From NCBI GenBank assembly GCA_012932865.1, contig SAXG01000002.1, positions 1,364,001-1,428,000 of the forward strand: DNA of 64,000 bases, written 5' to 3'. This document shows, piece after piece, positions 12,069-23,559 of this stretch; position 1 is the stretch's first letter; every line of letters starts with the position of its first letter. The notes under the pieces were generated by a model. That model had not been told where the DNA came from, did not search any database, and worked only from the letters and a program-made list of their open reading frames with translations. The position numbers and the translations under genes are program-made. The stretch is from Amylostereum areolatum. Lineage: Eukaryota > Basidiomycota > Agaricomycetes > Russulales > Stereaceae.

Positions 12069-12690
12069 GCTTTTCAAAAATGAGACGATGAATGGACTCG
12101 TACAAAAGGTTGGATCGGACAACTTGCTGTTTTACTTTTGTTTCTGTCGACTGCTGGGGACTGTAGTCCTTCCTCCACGTCGGCCGGTTCGACGGCGATG
12201 TACTATGCGCTTACCCTACTATCTAGATCGCGCTTGGATCCGCGAAGCCACACCTACTGAGCCCTCTGTATGTATAGTTGCTCTATAATCCTATTGACGA
12301 GACCTGGGTAGCGTTCAGCGTACCTATGATCCGTTTAACCATGTTGTAATTCCTGCAGAGTCCCTACACTCAGTGCAAGGTTGTGTACCGGCGATGCCGG
12401 GGCCACTGCCATGAGATCTGCAGAGGGCTGCGGGACTCGCGCGTTTTGATCCTGCCATGATGCTCTGACCGACGATTCTGACCCACATCAGTCGTCCTAC
12501 GAATGCCGCCCGTTTTCGTCTTCGCGTGCCATTCGTCAGCAATCGGAATGATCACGGCCTCCTTCTATACAAAGGTCGTCGAGGGCCGTTTCCCATCCCC
12601 TTCACTCTTCCGTCCTCGCTTCCCACGCTGTCCGCCTTCACCCCTCTCACTTCCCGTATCGCAAGGCCTCTCCTTGCCCTCTTCCCGACA
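12069..12690. other. Intergenic region between kinase 1 and NAPE-PLD-like gene
   Basis: Nothing recognisable beyond a pyrimidine-rich leader (12,590-12,690) just before the next ATG. Confidence 0.5.
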
Positions 12691-14375
12691 ATGCGACACT
12701 CTGGATCCTCCTCCGAGAAAGCCGCTGCAGATGCGGCCGTCAGACCTCCCGCCATCGACGTCGCCGAACCTCCGCGACGTTTTCCCTCTGGCTATGTCGA
12801 CGGCGCCCTGCCCGCGCATCACTTGAACGCAACCAAGACCAAATTCAAGAACCCATGGCCGTCTCACAGGTTCGTATCGAGCTTATATCCGAACCTTTCT
12901 GTGGCTAAGATTGAATCAGGGATTGGACCCGGAAAGACTTCCTCGCGGTCCGTGCTCTGGTTGCTCGTTGCTCGCCTGTTCTCCTAAATCCAGATGTTAC
13001 GTTTAGCTCTTCCTTGGTGCAGCGGGGAGCTCGGCTCAAATCCCACCCAACGTCAAGGAGCTTATTCCGTGGCAAAAGCCGACGTGGGGGACAGATGCGG
13101 GGAACGAGGACAAGGCGAAGGCGACTTGGTTAGGGTACGTTCACTTTCTTCGATCCTCAAAGGTGGTCGATGATGTCCTAGATTTTTCGCCTGCCCTTTT
13201 GCAGGCATGCTTGTTACCTGCTGGAACTGCCCACACCCCCAGGCGCCGCACGCGGTCCCAGAATCATCTTCGACCCTGTATTTTCCAATCGGTGCTCCCC
13301 ATTCCAGTGGCTTGGTCCAGCACGCTACACCGGTTCGTGGCCCCAGGCAGCCGCTCGTCTCGTGTTTGCTTATTCTTTGACCTCTTAGATCCGCCGTGTA
13401 CTGCTGAGGAGGTTCCCGCCGTCGACGCGATCGTGCTTTCCGTGGGTGCTTCGCCCTCTTCAAATTATCGCTTGCGCTGACATGTGTCCACAGCATAACC
13501 ATTATGACCAGTACGTTATTTGGCTCCTCGCCGCGATCTGTCCACCAATGAACTTCCCAAAGCACCGACATCCCCACCCTCCGCGGTCTCCTGAGCAACC
13601 CCTCCTGCGCCGCCCACGTCTTCGTCTCCCTCAACACCGGCCCGCTCATGCGGAACGAGCTCAAGCTCCCGGCTGAACGCGTGCACGAGCTCGACTGGTG
13701 GGACGAGCGTATTCTCCGCGTCTCCCTCCCCTCATCCTCGCCGTCTGCCCCCGCCGTCGACGCGCACGTACGCATGACCTCCACCCCCGCCCAGCACGTC
13801 TGCGCGCGCGGGCCGTTCGATCGGTGGGCGGCACTCTGGACGGCGTGGTTCGTTGAGGAGCTCGTCGGCCCCGCGAAAGAAGTGGGCAAGAAACTCTATT
13901 TTGCGGGGGATACAGCGTACAGGACCGTTAAGGAGGGCGAAGATGAGGACGAGGTCCCCGTGTGCCCTGCCTTTGCCGAGGTGGGAGAGCGGTTTGGTGG
14001 TGCGGACGTTGCACTGTTGCCTATCGGGTGAGTTTGTGAATCCCGCTGTGGTTGTGGGCTTATCTCATCGATGCCTCTTTCTCACAGTGCGTACGCCCCC
14101 CGAGAGATATTCTCGAATATGCACGCAACGCCCGGAGACGCTGTCCGCATGTTCAAGGACGTCCGTGCGAAGAAGGCCCTTGCGATGCACTGGGGGTACG
14201 TTCTACCTCTTACGAATCTCCGTGACCTAAAGGCTTACTTGGGTGTAGAACTTGGGTGTTGACCACGGAACCCGTGCTGGAGCCTCCAGAGCTGTTGCGG
14301 AAGGAATGCATGAAGGCGGGTGTGTCGGACGACGAGTTTCTCGTGCCTGGTTTGGGCGAGACGACGTTGTTTTGA
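12691..14375 (+). CDS. N-acyl-phosphatidylethanolamine phospholipase D-like metallo-beta-lactamase
   Basis: The protein matches the NAPE-PLD family, zinc enzymes that release N-acylethanolamines from N-acyl-PE at membranes. Conserved stretches in order: FKNPWPSHR, IPPNVKELIPWQKPTW, ATWLGHACYLLE, IIFDPVFSNRCSPFQWLGP, the metal motif HNHYDH, MTSTPAQHVCARGPFDRW, LYFAGDTAYR, ALLPIGAYAPREIFSNMHAT, AMHWGTWVLTTEPVLEPP. The HNHYD part is encoded by a 17-nt exon at 13,494-13,510 between two 52-nt introns. Later exon junctions (12xxx to 14,374) are phase-consistent. The region 12,850-13,035 is uncertain: an exon DWTRKDFLA and two possible acceptors exist there. The start MRHSGSSSEK at 12,691 is the first ATG in frame. 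The metal ligands visible in the sequence are all present. Confidence 0.85.
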
Positions 14376-14599
14376 ACGGTCATGGACATCAAGTTTATTC
14401 TGGGGTTGATTATCAGTTCGCAAACGAATATACGCGCGTAAAGACTCGCAGCGGCATCGTCCAGCTGTTGACGCGTTGACGTTGAAGCATCCGAGTTGGT
14501 GGCCTTCGTTGTTTAATCCACTTACGTCCAGCCGAATCACTCTGGAATATAACGCGCCAGCTTTATACCCTCATAGCCTTGTTTCAGCATTCTGCCAAG

Positions 14600-15181
14600 A
14601 TGACTTCGCTTTCCTCCCAGTTTACGCCCTGCATGAGGGCAAGCTGTTTACCCCTGCCAACGGCTGGGTTCATAAAGAAAAGGTGAGTCAAACGCGAGTA
14701 TATGCGATAAACCACTTTTCGTATTCCTTGCAGAATTACTATCGTTGCTAGACTCGTACTAACCAGCTAAATTCGTCGTTGCTACTCCCAGCAAGCTTAG
14801 ATTTTTTCCCACAGCTAGCTAGGTGTTGACAACGATCCACCGACGCTCACCTTCGGAATCGTCATGGATAACTCTGCGCTCGTGAGGGTAGTCTATTTGA
14901 CCCGCACGACGCTCAAATCCTTCTATCCAACAAACTTTCCAACGCCCTTGCGCCACACTACTAGTCTCGAAGGAGGAATGCAATATGTAATCAGCCTTAG
15001 TTCTAACGAACCCGGTCTTGTTCCCTGCCGCGTTCGCCCTGTCATTCTGGAGGCCTTTGGGCTCAAGCCGGATGACATGCCACGGAGTCACCGTGGTATC
15101 TGGACACTGCAGTGGCGTTGGGTGCACATGAGAACCCTTGAGGAACGTTCAGTACGTTCAACATCGCGTCCTTCGCCATGA
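14600..15181 (+). pseudogene. Decayed copy A of the unknown two-exon gene family
   Basis: A first-exon-like stretch (frame reading GKLFTPANGWVHKEK) ends at a GT donor at 14,683. The second exon opens NYYRC then TAG, exactly where intact copies read D-A-x-R-C. The middle of the protein, including the PPTxYxG block and acidic linker, is missing. From about 14,860 a C-terminal block resumes (SLEGGMQYVISLSSNEPGLV, ...QWRWVH), matching the SLGSNxxGxVP and W-x-W motifs of the family. No ATG is in frame with the first-exon stretch. Truncation, internal loss and stop together indicate a pseudogene. It is the first member of the cluster at 14.6-20.5 kb. Confidence 0.6.
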
Positions 15182-15479
15182 TCGCATTTCTCTGACTATC
15201 CTACGTTGCTATCTCTGTATCATCTTTAGTATTTTCATACCCCGTCGCACTCCTTTTTCATTTGTTATTACCTTGGCCAATGAATGTCCCTACGATCAGC
15301 TTGGTGTCCCGCTTCCCGGACCATGAGCATACATATATGGTGAGGAAACGAGGAACAAATTAGGTTGTGTGAGTAAGTTCAGTTAATGTATGCTTCAAGC
15401 GCAGTTTCCTCGAGGGTAAACGTTATTGGCAAACGTATTGTCCGCTTCTTTAGGCCACGCGACGAACTCGGCACATACT

Positions 15480-15486
15480 TATAAAA
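15480..15486 (+). promoter_or_regulatory. TATA box of family copy B
   Basis: TATAAAA lies 52 bp before the ATG at 15,538. Motif seen; function inferred. Confidence 0.5.
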
Positions 15487-15537
15487 CAACGAGCCAAACC
15501 ATCATCGACAAGTGATCCTTTATTTCTTCAACCCATC

Positions 15538-16262
15538 ATGTCCGTGAACATTCATCCTCTCCACATCAACCCCAAGGCCCTGTTCGCACCTCGCAACGGG
15601 AAAACATACACCAAAGACGTGCGTTACCTGTCACTTGAACTGCGGAACAACTGACGCGACTCATTCGTCAATCGCTCCACCTTGCCACTCTGCAGGATGC
15701 TCAGCGTTGTTTCGCCCAACAACCCATTCCTCTCATCCCGAAATACCTCTGGGTTCATAACAACAAAATACACAGGCCACCTACCCTCTACTACGGCTGC
15801 ATAATCAGCAAGCGTAAACTCCTGAAGATCGTGTGCCGGCACTTCAGCGATTGCGTCATTTGGGTCGATGAGCCTGGGGAAGACCCCGACGACGAATTCG
15901 ACGATGAACCTATCGGAGGTCCCGACGATGAAACCACACAAGGTGGTCTGTTTCCGCACGATTTCGGCACCCTCTTGTCTGATTCGCTCACCGACGCCCT
16001 CGCCGAACGCTTCAATATCCCTCGGAGCGGAGCTTTATCCGTGCAGATCTTCGCGACAAGTGAGGGTGGGGCTAAATGGGGTATATCCTTTGGCTCGAAT
16101 AAAGTAGGCGTCGTTCCCAAGCAATACCACGCCGCCGTTCTCGAGTTCTTTGAATTCGGGCCGGATGTAAAACCTCAGTGGCATCTGGATTTGACACAGT
16201 GGTACTGGACACTCATGAAACCGTACAAGAGGGCTTCGGTATGTACGCTCATACCATTTTAA
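15538..16262 (+). CDS. Copy B of unknown two-exon family (intact)
   Basis: Exon 1 (15538-15618, 27 codons) encodes MSVNIHPLHINPKALFAPRN and on to GKTYTKD. A 77-nt phase-0 intron follows, and exon 2 (15696-16262) begins DAQRCFAQQPIPLIPKYLW. The product is about 215 aa. Domain order: N-terminal block with PPTLYYGCII, KIVCRHFSDCVIWVDEP, an acidic linker (DPDDEFDDEPIGG), then LSDSLTDALAERFNIPRSG, a core GISFGSNKVGVVP, and a closing QWHLDLTQWYWT. There is no signal peptide or membrane helix, so it is probably cytosolic or nuclear. I do not recognise the family. The last codons may be spliced out: GTATGT at about 16,237 could join a downstream TAA. Copies C and E share its structure exactly. Confidence 0.7.
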
Positions 16263-16652
16263 TCATTCGCACTGTCCTGAATATCATGGACGTCTAGTAA
16301 GATACACTATGTGGCATTTGTCACAGGGCTATCTATACACTGCGCGGTAGCGCTGCCAGGTTGTACACTGGTTTATGGGCCTAGTACTATGTAGTACCGT
16401 CTTTCCGTCTCGTTGACAATAACAGAGAGCAGTGTAGCCGATGTACTGTCATTTCCACGATTTCCGCGAGCAATTTAGGCTGTGGACTGGACTCAAAGTT
16501 CTATCAATTTCAAATGGTGTTGCAACTGGTGTCTCGGGCCGCCCCGAGCGCCTCGCAAAGTCGCATTGTTCGCTCCTTTGGTCCACGGCGCCCTACGGCG
16601 CCACGTGCCTTACATCTATTCAGACGACCAGCCTCTCCCCTTCCAACCCATC

Positions 16653-17344
16653 ATGTCTGTGAACATCACCCCCATCAGCATAAACCCCAAGGCCCTCTTT
16701 GCTCCTCTCAACGGGGAAACTTACACCAGACGCGTGCGTTACCCGCCTCTCGAATCACCGCGCTTCATGAATATCTCTATATCTTTCTTCCTTCGCAGGA
16801 TGCCGAGCGTTGCTTCGCACAACAGCCTTTTCCTCTCATCCCGAAGTACCTTTGGTTTCACAACAATAAAGCACACAAACCTCCCACACTCTACTACGGC
16901 TGCATCATCAAGAAACGTCAACTCTTGAAGATCGTTTGTCGACACTTCCGTCACTGCGTCATTTGGGTCGACGAGCGCGGGGAGGATCTTGAAGACGAAT
17001 TGGACGACAGTGAAAGCGACACGGATTTCGAAACCGAAACCACACAAGGAGGTCTATTTCCACACGATTTCGACACCCTTCTATCCGATTCTCTCACCGA
17101 CGCACTCGCCGAACGTTTCAGCCTCCCTGGGAGTGGTGTTCTATCCGTGCAGGTCTTTGCTACGCCCGAGGGTGGAACCAAATTTGGAATAGCCCTTGGT
17201 TCGAATGAGGTGGGGGTCGTCCCTATCCGAAGCCATGCCACCATCCTCGAGTTCTTCGGATTCGGGCCAGATGCTAAACCCCAGTGGCACCTAGATCCAT
17301 TACGCTGGTGCTGGACGCGGATGAACTTGTCTGACAATGCCTGA
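16653..17344 (+). CDS. Copy C of unknown two-exon family (intact)
   Basis: Exon 1 (16653-16733, again 27 codons: MSVNITPISINPKALFAPLN...) is followed by a 65-nt phase-0 intron and exon 2 (16799-17344), giving 208 aa. It is the closest relative of copy B, reading DAERCFAQQPFPLIPKYLWF, HKPPTLYYGCIIKKRQLLKI, an acidic linker richer in Glu/Ser (DLEDELDDSESDTDFETE), then LSDSLTDALAERFSLPGSG and GIALGSNEVGVVP. The protein ends RMNLSDNA. The frame is open throughout. Intergenic spacers on either side (16,263-16,652 and 17,345-18,130) hold nothing recognisable. Function unknown; the acidic linker is the most variable part between copies. Confidence 0.7.
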
Positions 17345-18130
17345 TCAGTAAGCTCTCTCATTCTTATTATCATTCACGCCGACCTGATTATTCTGGATGT
17401 CTAGTAACACGCAGATGCATTCATTACTTACACCCCGTTTGCTTTGTACTTAACCCCACTTGCTCCAAGTATACCCTGCAATGCACCGTTTTCAATGACG
17501 ATTATCTCTCTTCTCGGAGTTTGCTGCTGCTGTTCGAGGCTTCGAGCTTCGAGCTTCGAGGCTTGTTCGAGCCCTGTTGGGCGCGAAGACGACAAGATTA
17601 CGCGGCAACTGCCGAGTGTAATGCCATCTTTGACTCCGACTCTTTGAGATCTAGACCTCTCCAGCTCCCATCTTGTTTCACCGTCCTACGCTCTGTATCT
17701 TCATTTCATGTCCGTTTCGAGGACCCCATGTTCCAAACCACGCTCATTCACTCGCCTCACCCTCTATCATGCGCCACTGCAGTGCTCCATAGTATGTATG
17801 GAGAAATAAACTCAGAACTACGTTCTCCACTCACCGACTTGATGACATTGTCACGGCGGACCTAAGTATCTTGTGCATTCGGCGTCCAATCCAACATGCA
17901 TCGAGGCCTCCATTCCGGCTTGATCCCTAATTTGGAGTGGGATGTTGAATTGGATCCGTCGGACCGAGCACCAGAATACAAATCCGTGGGGAGGAGGGGT
18001 CGTCGGAGCACAATGCCAATCACATTGTGTTGTCTTCTGACACGTAACAATAATGTGGCTTGAAAATATAATCCTATGGGGTTACATGAAGATCAGGACT
18101 GCCAACGATCCTTCGCATTCCCCTTCAACA
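17345..18130. other. Spacer between family copies C and D
   Basis: No gene supported. A short repeated motif (CGAGCTT/CGAGGCTT, 17,537-17,570) is the only local structure. Confidence 0.4.
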
Positions 18131-18134
18131 CGTC

Positions 18135-18819
18135 ATGGCCAGCCATATCGCCTCCCTCTATATAAACTTCCAACGTTATGTTCGCTCCTCGGAACGGCAA
18201 GACGTATACAAAACAGGTCCGTTACTCACCTCTCGAACCAATGCGATCGCGCTTACCTTGATTTTCCACAGGATGCCGAGCGTTGCTTCGCAGCAACAAC
18301 CTCTACCCCTCATCCCAAAGTACCTTCTGCTTCACAACAACAAACAGTACAAACCGCCCACGCTCTATCTCGGTTGCATAATTAAGAAACGTAAACTCTT
18401 GAAGATCGTTTGCAGGCACTTCAGTCACTGCGTCGCTTGGGTGGACGACCGCGGGGAAGATTTCGAAGATGAACTGGACGACAGTGAAAGCGATGCGGAT
18501 TTCGAAACCGAAACTACCCAAGGAGGCCTATTTCCGCACGACTTTGATACCCTTCTATCCGACTCTCTCACCGATGCCCTCGCTGAGCGTTTCAATCCTC
18601 CCTGGGAGTGGTGTCCTATCCGTGAAGACTTTTGCGACAAGTGGGGGTGGGGCCAAGTTCGGGATAGCTCTTGGTTCGAACGAGATAGGTATCGTCCCTA
18701 TACGATACCACACCGCCATCCTCGAGTTCTTTGGGTTCGAACCGGACGTCAAACCCCAGTGGTATCTAGATCCGTTGCAGTGGTATTGGACGCCCATAAG
18801 CGCACCTAGACGCTTCTAG
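18135..18819 (+). pseudogene. Copy D of unknown family, with two or three frameshifts
   Basis: The DNA is clearly homologous to copies B and C, but the frame breaks repeatedly. An ATG at 18,135 aligns with the family start; the FAPRNGKTYTK block is one frame away. After the intron (acceptor at about 18,272) an extra G near 18,291 shifts DAERCFA out of frame with PLIPKYLLLHNNK. A further extra C near 18,597 separates LAERFN from LPGSGVLSV. The terminal block (GIALGSNEIGIVP, QWYLDPLQWYWT) then runs open to TAG at 18,819. Protein-level conservation within each segment suggests recent inactivation. Two independent insertions make a single sequencing error unlikely. Confidence 0.65.
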
Positions 18820-18951
18820 GTGTGTGCATTCCTCCACCTTCTGTGCATTCGTTCCAACCTGACTGTGATGAGCATCCAGCAACATAAACCTTACCCTTCT
18901 ATCTATACATCTTGTACAATCCAGCTATCTTCGATGACCATTCTCTCCCTC

Positions 18952-19126
18952 GAAGGTCCACAGTCTTTCCTTTGGCTCTAACCACACTGGTCTCATCGCC
19001 CCGGCGATTCGTCAACAAGTTCGCGAATTGTTCGGTATACCCCCTGAGCTCGAACCGCAGTGGTAACACCATCCTGCCCAGTGGAAGTGGACTCTAATCG
19101 CCTCCCGCCCTCCGAAAATCCAATGA
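18952..19126 (+). pseudogene. C-terminal relic of the unknown family
   Basis: One frame reads SLSFGSNHTGLIAPAIRQQV, then RELFGIPPELEPQW, TAA, HHPAQWKWTLIA. This matches the family's SLGSNxxGxVP core, the LExFxxxPxxxPQW block and the closing W-x-W, including spacing, with a single in-frame stop. No upstream parts were found nearby. It lies between copies D and E, as expected for an eroding tandem array. Confidence 0.5.
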
Positions 19127-19662
19127 CCTGTGAGCGCTATTCTTTCATCGCCCCTCCACAGCCAATTCACTCGTCGCCAAGCTGGTTACCGTACTCATGC
19201 AACGAACACCCTTTCATTATCTGCCTTTGGGCTGCTCACGTTTGTCGTCTCATTTCCCCCGCTATCACGCTTTCTGTGTGTCCCTCCGTCTGAAATCGCT
19301 ATCGCTACTGTCCGCCATCCACTGTATCATTGAGCCTTCAATATATTGTGATCGCAAGCATTGACTTGGGTTCCGCCGAATCGAACATCGTTCACTGGTG
19401 AATACGGCGCGTACAAGGATGAGCAAAAGGCCGACTTCAAGCGTAAGTCGTGTCAAAAGGTTGTCTTTCTCATACGCCTAAAGTCAATCGTGCCGCTGAA
19501 CGTCCCATGAACCTAGCGAAAAGACGACGAGTAACACATGTGCTATGAAAGGATAATGCATGATGGATACATCATCATGTCTACTGTCCCGAAGGTCGTC
19601 GGCTGCTACGGAGCGAACAGCACGCGAGTTTTCGCCTGTTTCGTCCACGTCGAGATCATCGA
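19127..19662. other. Spacer before family copy E
   Basis: No supported gene; short ORFs only. Confidence 0.4.
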
Positions 19663-20472
19663 TCACCCCCACTGTCCTCCACACCAGCCTGTCGAGATAT
19701 CCTTGGTTATCCAGTTGACCCAAACAAGACATAGCATACGCACCGACAGTGAAGCTTTCGATCTCTTTGACTTTGACTTTGGAATCCGTGTCCAGCGCCA
19801 ATCAACGAGGCCGAGATACCAATGCGGTTTCGTATCGGGACCGATGCTGAACGTGTCGAGGACGGCGGGGTAGATGTGCTGAGGAACCATGCCCCCGTGG
19901 TTGGAGCCCAAAGCGAGGATATACTCGCAATTGTCCTCGAGGCTTGCAATCGCTCGTATGCACAAAGGGTGCACTTTGGTCCGCGGCAGGTTGAAGCGTT
20001 TGGCGAAAGCTTGTGAGAGCTCATAGGATAAGAAGGTTTCTTCAGGGCATCGGACCAAAGCTGGCTCCGCCAGAGTGCACGACGTCCCCCCCTTCTCCTC
20101 GTCCTCGTCCTCATCGTCCGAGTTTGAATCTGGGTAATCTACGAGCCAGACCACGGCCTCAGGGAATTCCTTCTCGATGACTTCCATCAACCTTTCCTTG
20201 CCGACAGGGTAGCCATAGTAGACGGTGGGTGGCCGGTGAACCTTGTTATTGGTCGGTAGCATGTACTGCGGTAGAAGTAGTAATGGATGCTGGGCGCAGC
20301 ACCGCGCAAAATCCTATCTTTGTAGGTTAGAGGGCGAGGTGATCGGTCAACGAGAAGAAAGACACACATCGGAAGTGTAGTGTTTGCCGTTTGACGGCGC
20401 AAACACCGTGTCCTCGGATAAGCGGAGAGGGCGGGGAGGGGCAGGCTTAGGGAAGAATCTGCGAACGGACAT
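19663..20472 (-). CDS. Copy E of unknown two-exon family (intact, divergent)
   Basis: On the minus strand exon 1 runs 20472-20368 (35 codons, MSVRRFFPKP... ending DTVFAPSNGKHYTSD). A 54-nt intron follows, and exon 2 (20313-19663) begins DFARCCAQHPLLLLPQYM. The product is about 251 aa. It keeps the intron position and phase and the landmark residues: RC, NNK, RPPTVYYGY, an acidic linker (DSNSDDEDEDEEKGG), LPRTKVHPL, ILALGSNHGGMVP and HWYLGLVDWRWT. Protein identity to B and C is visibly low while the motif layout is retained, so this is an older member. The basic tail (KSKSKRSK...) is not shared and may be misannotated 3' sequence. Function unknown. Confidence 0.65.
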
Positions 20473-20749
20473 TGTGGTTAGGAAGAACGATGTGAGCTGG
20501 CAGCCGAGTCAGCTATAAGTATATTGAAAACGTCCTGATTGTGACTGCCACTCGCTAGGCTAAACAGTAAAAGAGACGAACAATGAACAAACCGGTATTC
20601 GGCTCCACAAGAATGGTCGCCGTGACTCGAGACGATCCTGAGTCCAATGCAACTTCACAAGCTGCACACAGGTGGAAAGAGAATCAGCACGGTATAGCGA
20701 TTATGATATCTTTAGGGTAAGGCAGAAAAAAACACGTAAACCCAATAAA

Positions 20750-22841
20750 TTACGCCCAACTCGCCGACCTGCTCTCCTTCGCAGCGTCAGCGATCTCATT
20801 CCACGGCGACGGCAGCTTCGTCTCCTCCCTCCTCTCCGTATTGGCCCAGAACGATGGGCCCGCGTTCTCCCACGATTCCTCTGTGCTGCTGGAGTCCCAC
20901 GTCCCGCCAAGGCTGAGCGTGTTTGCAGGACAGATATACTTGAATGTGGTGTCGGGGTATTCGAAATCGTACAGTGGCGCGGATGCTCGGTCGAGGGGCT
21001 CTGGAACGAAGTACTTCTTGGCGGTTTGACTGGGTAAAGGCAGTTCGGGTAGATACAGAGCTGAACGAGACAATTAGCCGATGTATGAGAGAAAGGATGA
21101 CAAGGTGTACTCACGCGCATAAGCACGTTCTTCTACCATATCCCAGTCCCTGCGGATATAGAGATCAAATTCTGTCCAAAGGAACATGGAAGGAGGAAGC
21201 CTTACACAAAATGCGAGAAGTATGGGTGTCCCTTGATTTGACCGATGGTCAGCCGCTTAGCAGGATCGCGTTGGAGCACCTAGTAAAGATGACCAATGTC
21301 AAAAGGACACAACAAGCACAGGCGATATGAACACGCACCTTTGTTAGCAGATCTTGAGCGTGGGTAGCTTCTACCCAGATCCCAATGTCTTGAAGGAGGT
21401 CCCGCGTCAAGATATCGACCTCGCCAGAATACTTATCATTACCATCCTCGTCGAAGATGGACTGAAAGACATGTCAGTCAGAATTGGCGTGTTTCAATCA
21501 GAAAACGCCCTACCTGAGGCGAGCCCCGATACAGGTCCAAAAGTATCAGCCCAAAGGCCCAGATGTCCATCTTGTAGGTACACGGCCATTTCGCCATGAG
21601 CTGCTCCGGGGCATAGCGAAAAGGTGTTCCTTGGATGGCTGAATCCTCGTGGGATATAGATGCTTCCTTGAAAGATTCGCCCTTTGACATATCGGGGCGT
21701 ACCGCAATGGTAAAATCGCCTAAGACAACGTGACCCTCCGCATCCAGAAATATGTTCTCTGGCTTGATGTCCCGGTGGATGATATTCACTTCGTGAAGCT
21801 TTTCGATAGCCACAAGCTTGAATAAAAGCGTTAGGCAACGAGGACAACGTTCAACGTAGGTGACGTACCAGCTCAGCCGCATACATTCTGATCTCGTGAT
21901 CAGGCATTCGTCGAGCCACCGAGTAGAAGCGCGTATGAAGGTCCTGCCCGTATAAGTGCTGGATAGGCATACAATAAGCTACACCCCCAACGAATGACAA
22001 GCCACTCACCATGACTGCGTAGCAGTTATGCTTGTCATGGAATGCGCTGATCAAATTCGTCAAGAAGGGCTTTTCGGCATCCGTGAGCGCGGCCAAGATG
22101 TCAAACTCCCCGACAATGTTCTGGTAGGAAATCGGGTCGGACTTGCACTTCTCCTTCGGGATGACCTTCACCGCGACGTAGGAAGGAAAGGGGGAAGACG
22201 AATCGTGGGGCGTCGCCTGTGCAAGGTAAACCGTCGACCACCCGCCTTCTCCAAGAATATTTTGAAGGGTATACTGACAACGACCGTCGTCGAGTACGGT
22301 GAGTTCTTTGACCTCTTCTACCAAGGGCACTACCATTGAATGTGGTGGCTTCCCAAGCTAGCCATGCAGTAAGCGAATAGCTGGAGTGAAGCGTAAGAGT
22401 TTCACGTACAGGAACGTCGAGCAACCTCTCGCTTGGAGCGCAGATCGACGACAGCGCGCATGCACGGAGGGAGGATAGGTTGGAGGAATGAGCTGGAGTG
22501 TCTTCGGGCTCTGGCTCGGGATGATGTTCTGGTGCTCCCTTTTCACATAAGGAGCATGAAGCGGCCGATGAGGATGCCCGATTATGAAAGGAAACCAAGG
22601 ACTCGACCCGTCCGTAGAACCAGCCGAAAGCCAGTACCGGGGTCTGAATGGCTTTACGGATCTTGACGCGCGAGGACAGAAGTTTCCGAGGGCGAGGACC
22701 TGGCTCAGAGGACTGCATGGAGGAGTCGAGAGGTGGAGGAGGTCGGCTCTTCCGCTTGAAAGGCGATCTGATAGGAAGCGCATCCGGCGAAGGACTACGC
22801 GATGTTATGGGACTGATAGCTGCAAGCAGTTTCCGGAACAT
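20750..22841 (-). CDS. Serine/threonine protein kinase with DFT in place of DFG (kinase 2)
   Basis: Paralogue of kinase 1. Exon 1 starts at 22,841 (MFRKLLAAISPITSRSPSPD), a Ser/Pro-rich region ending LLDVP. Exon 2 carries the glycine loop LGEGGWSTVYLAQATPHD and VAVKVI. Further exons give LYGQDLHTRFYSVARR, IHRDIKPENIFLD, LGDFTIAV (Thr at the DFG glycine), FRYAPEQLM, MDIWAFGLILLDLYRG, VLQRDPAKRLTIGQIKGHP and a C-terminal extension ending SRSASWA at 20,750. Intron positions around the APH/YGxDL/AEL boundaries match kinase 1, so the two arose by duplication. The last intron boundary (near 21,075-21,140) is unsure: donors differ by a frame, and GTGCTT gives the continuous reading. Lys, HRD and the metal-binding Asp are all present, so activity is plausible. 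Confidence 0.8.
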
Positions 22842-23559
22842 TGTAGGGAAGAATGGGGTGTAAGAGAGGATATGGGGCCAAAGGAGCCTTTGGCAGAGGC
22901 CCTTTATGGTCGTCGGCCATGCGTCCCTTGGTGGCCAAAACACCTAAAGAACGCAGTTGTGGCAAACGTGCGGCAACGAGCAGAAGGTGGCATACCGCAA
23001 GGTCTTGCGCATCCCGGAAGTTGCCACGCAATGGTGGCAAAGGCCCGGGGACAAGCTCAGATTCTCTCCAGTCCGATACTCGGGACGTTTTGACAACGGT
23101 ATTGTGCCCATCTTGCGGTACAGCATATCTTTAGTGTGCGGTCGGACGGTCTACATCAGGATGTGTACTTTGGCCCGTGGGAGGGGAAGCGCGATAGTCG
23201 ACAACAAGTGACAAAAGGACAAAGGACAAGCTGTGCGCGCCGTGGGCGGCGGCAAACCCTTGGCACTTGGGTCTTGGCAGTTGGCAGCTTGCAGGTGGGA
23301 ATAAAATACCGGATTCGAGTGTTGTCACTTGAACGCGTGTCTTCTCTTCGTGACGAGTTCCAAAGTCTCCGAGTTCGAGACCTTTACACATGTACCACGA
23401 GTAAGATGTGGCAATCCTTGAGAGTGTGCTTTACATCCACGCGGGCTGAACCAAATAGCTGACTGCAGCCGCGGACTTGCACAGAGCGCATGGCATAAGG
23501 AGGACGGTATCAGATTTTCAGATCATCGCATAACATATATCTCGGACACAACTGATCAG
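22842..23559. other. Intergenic region between kinase 2 and the CE15 pseudogene
   Basis: No supported gene. It contains the 5' flank of kinase 2 and the 3' flank of the CE15 gene. Confidence 0.45.
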
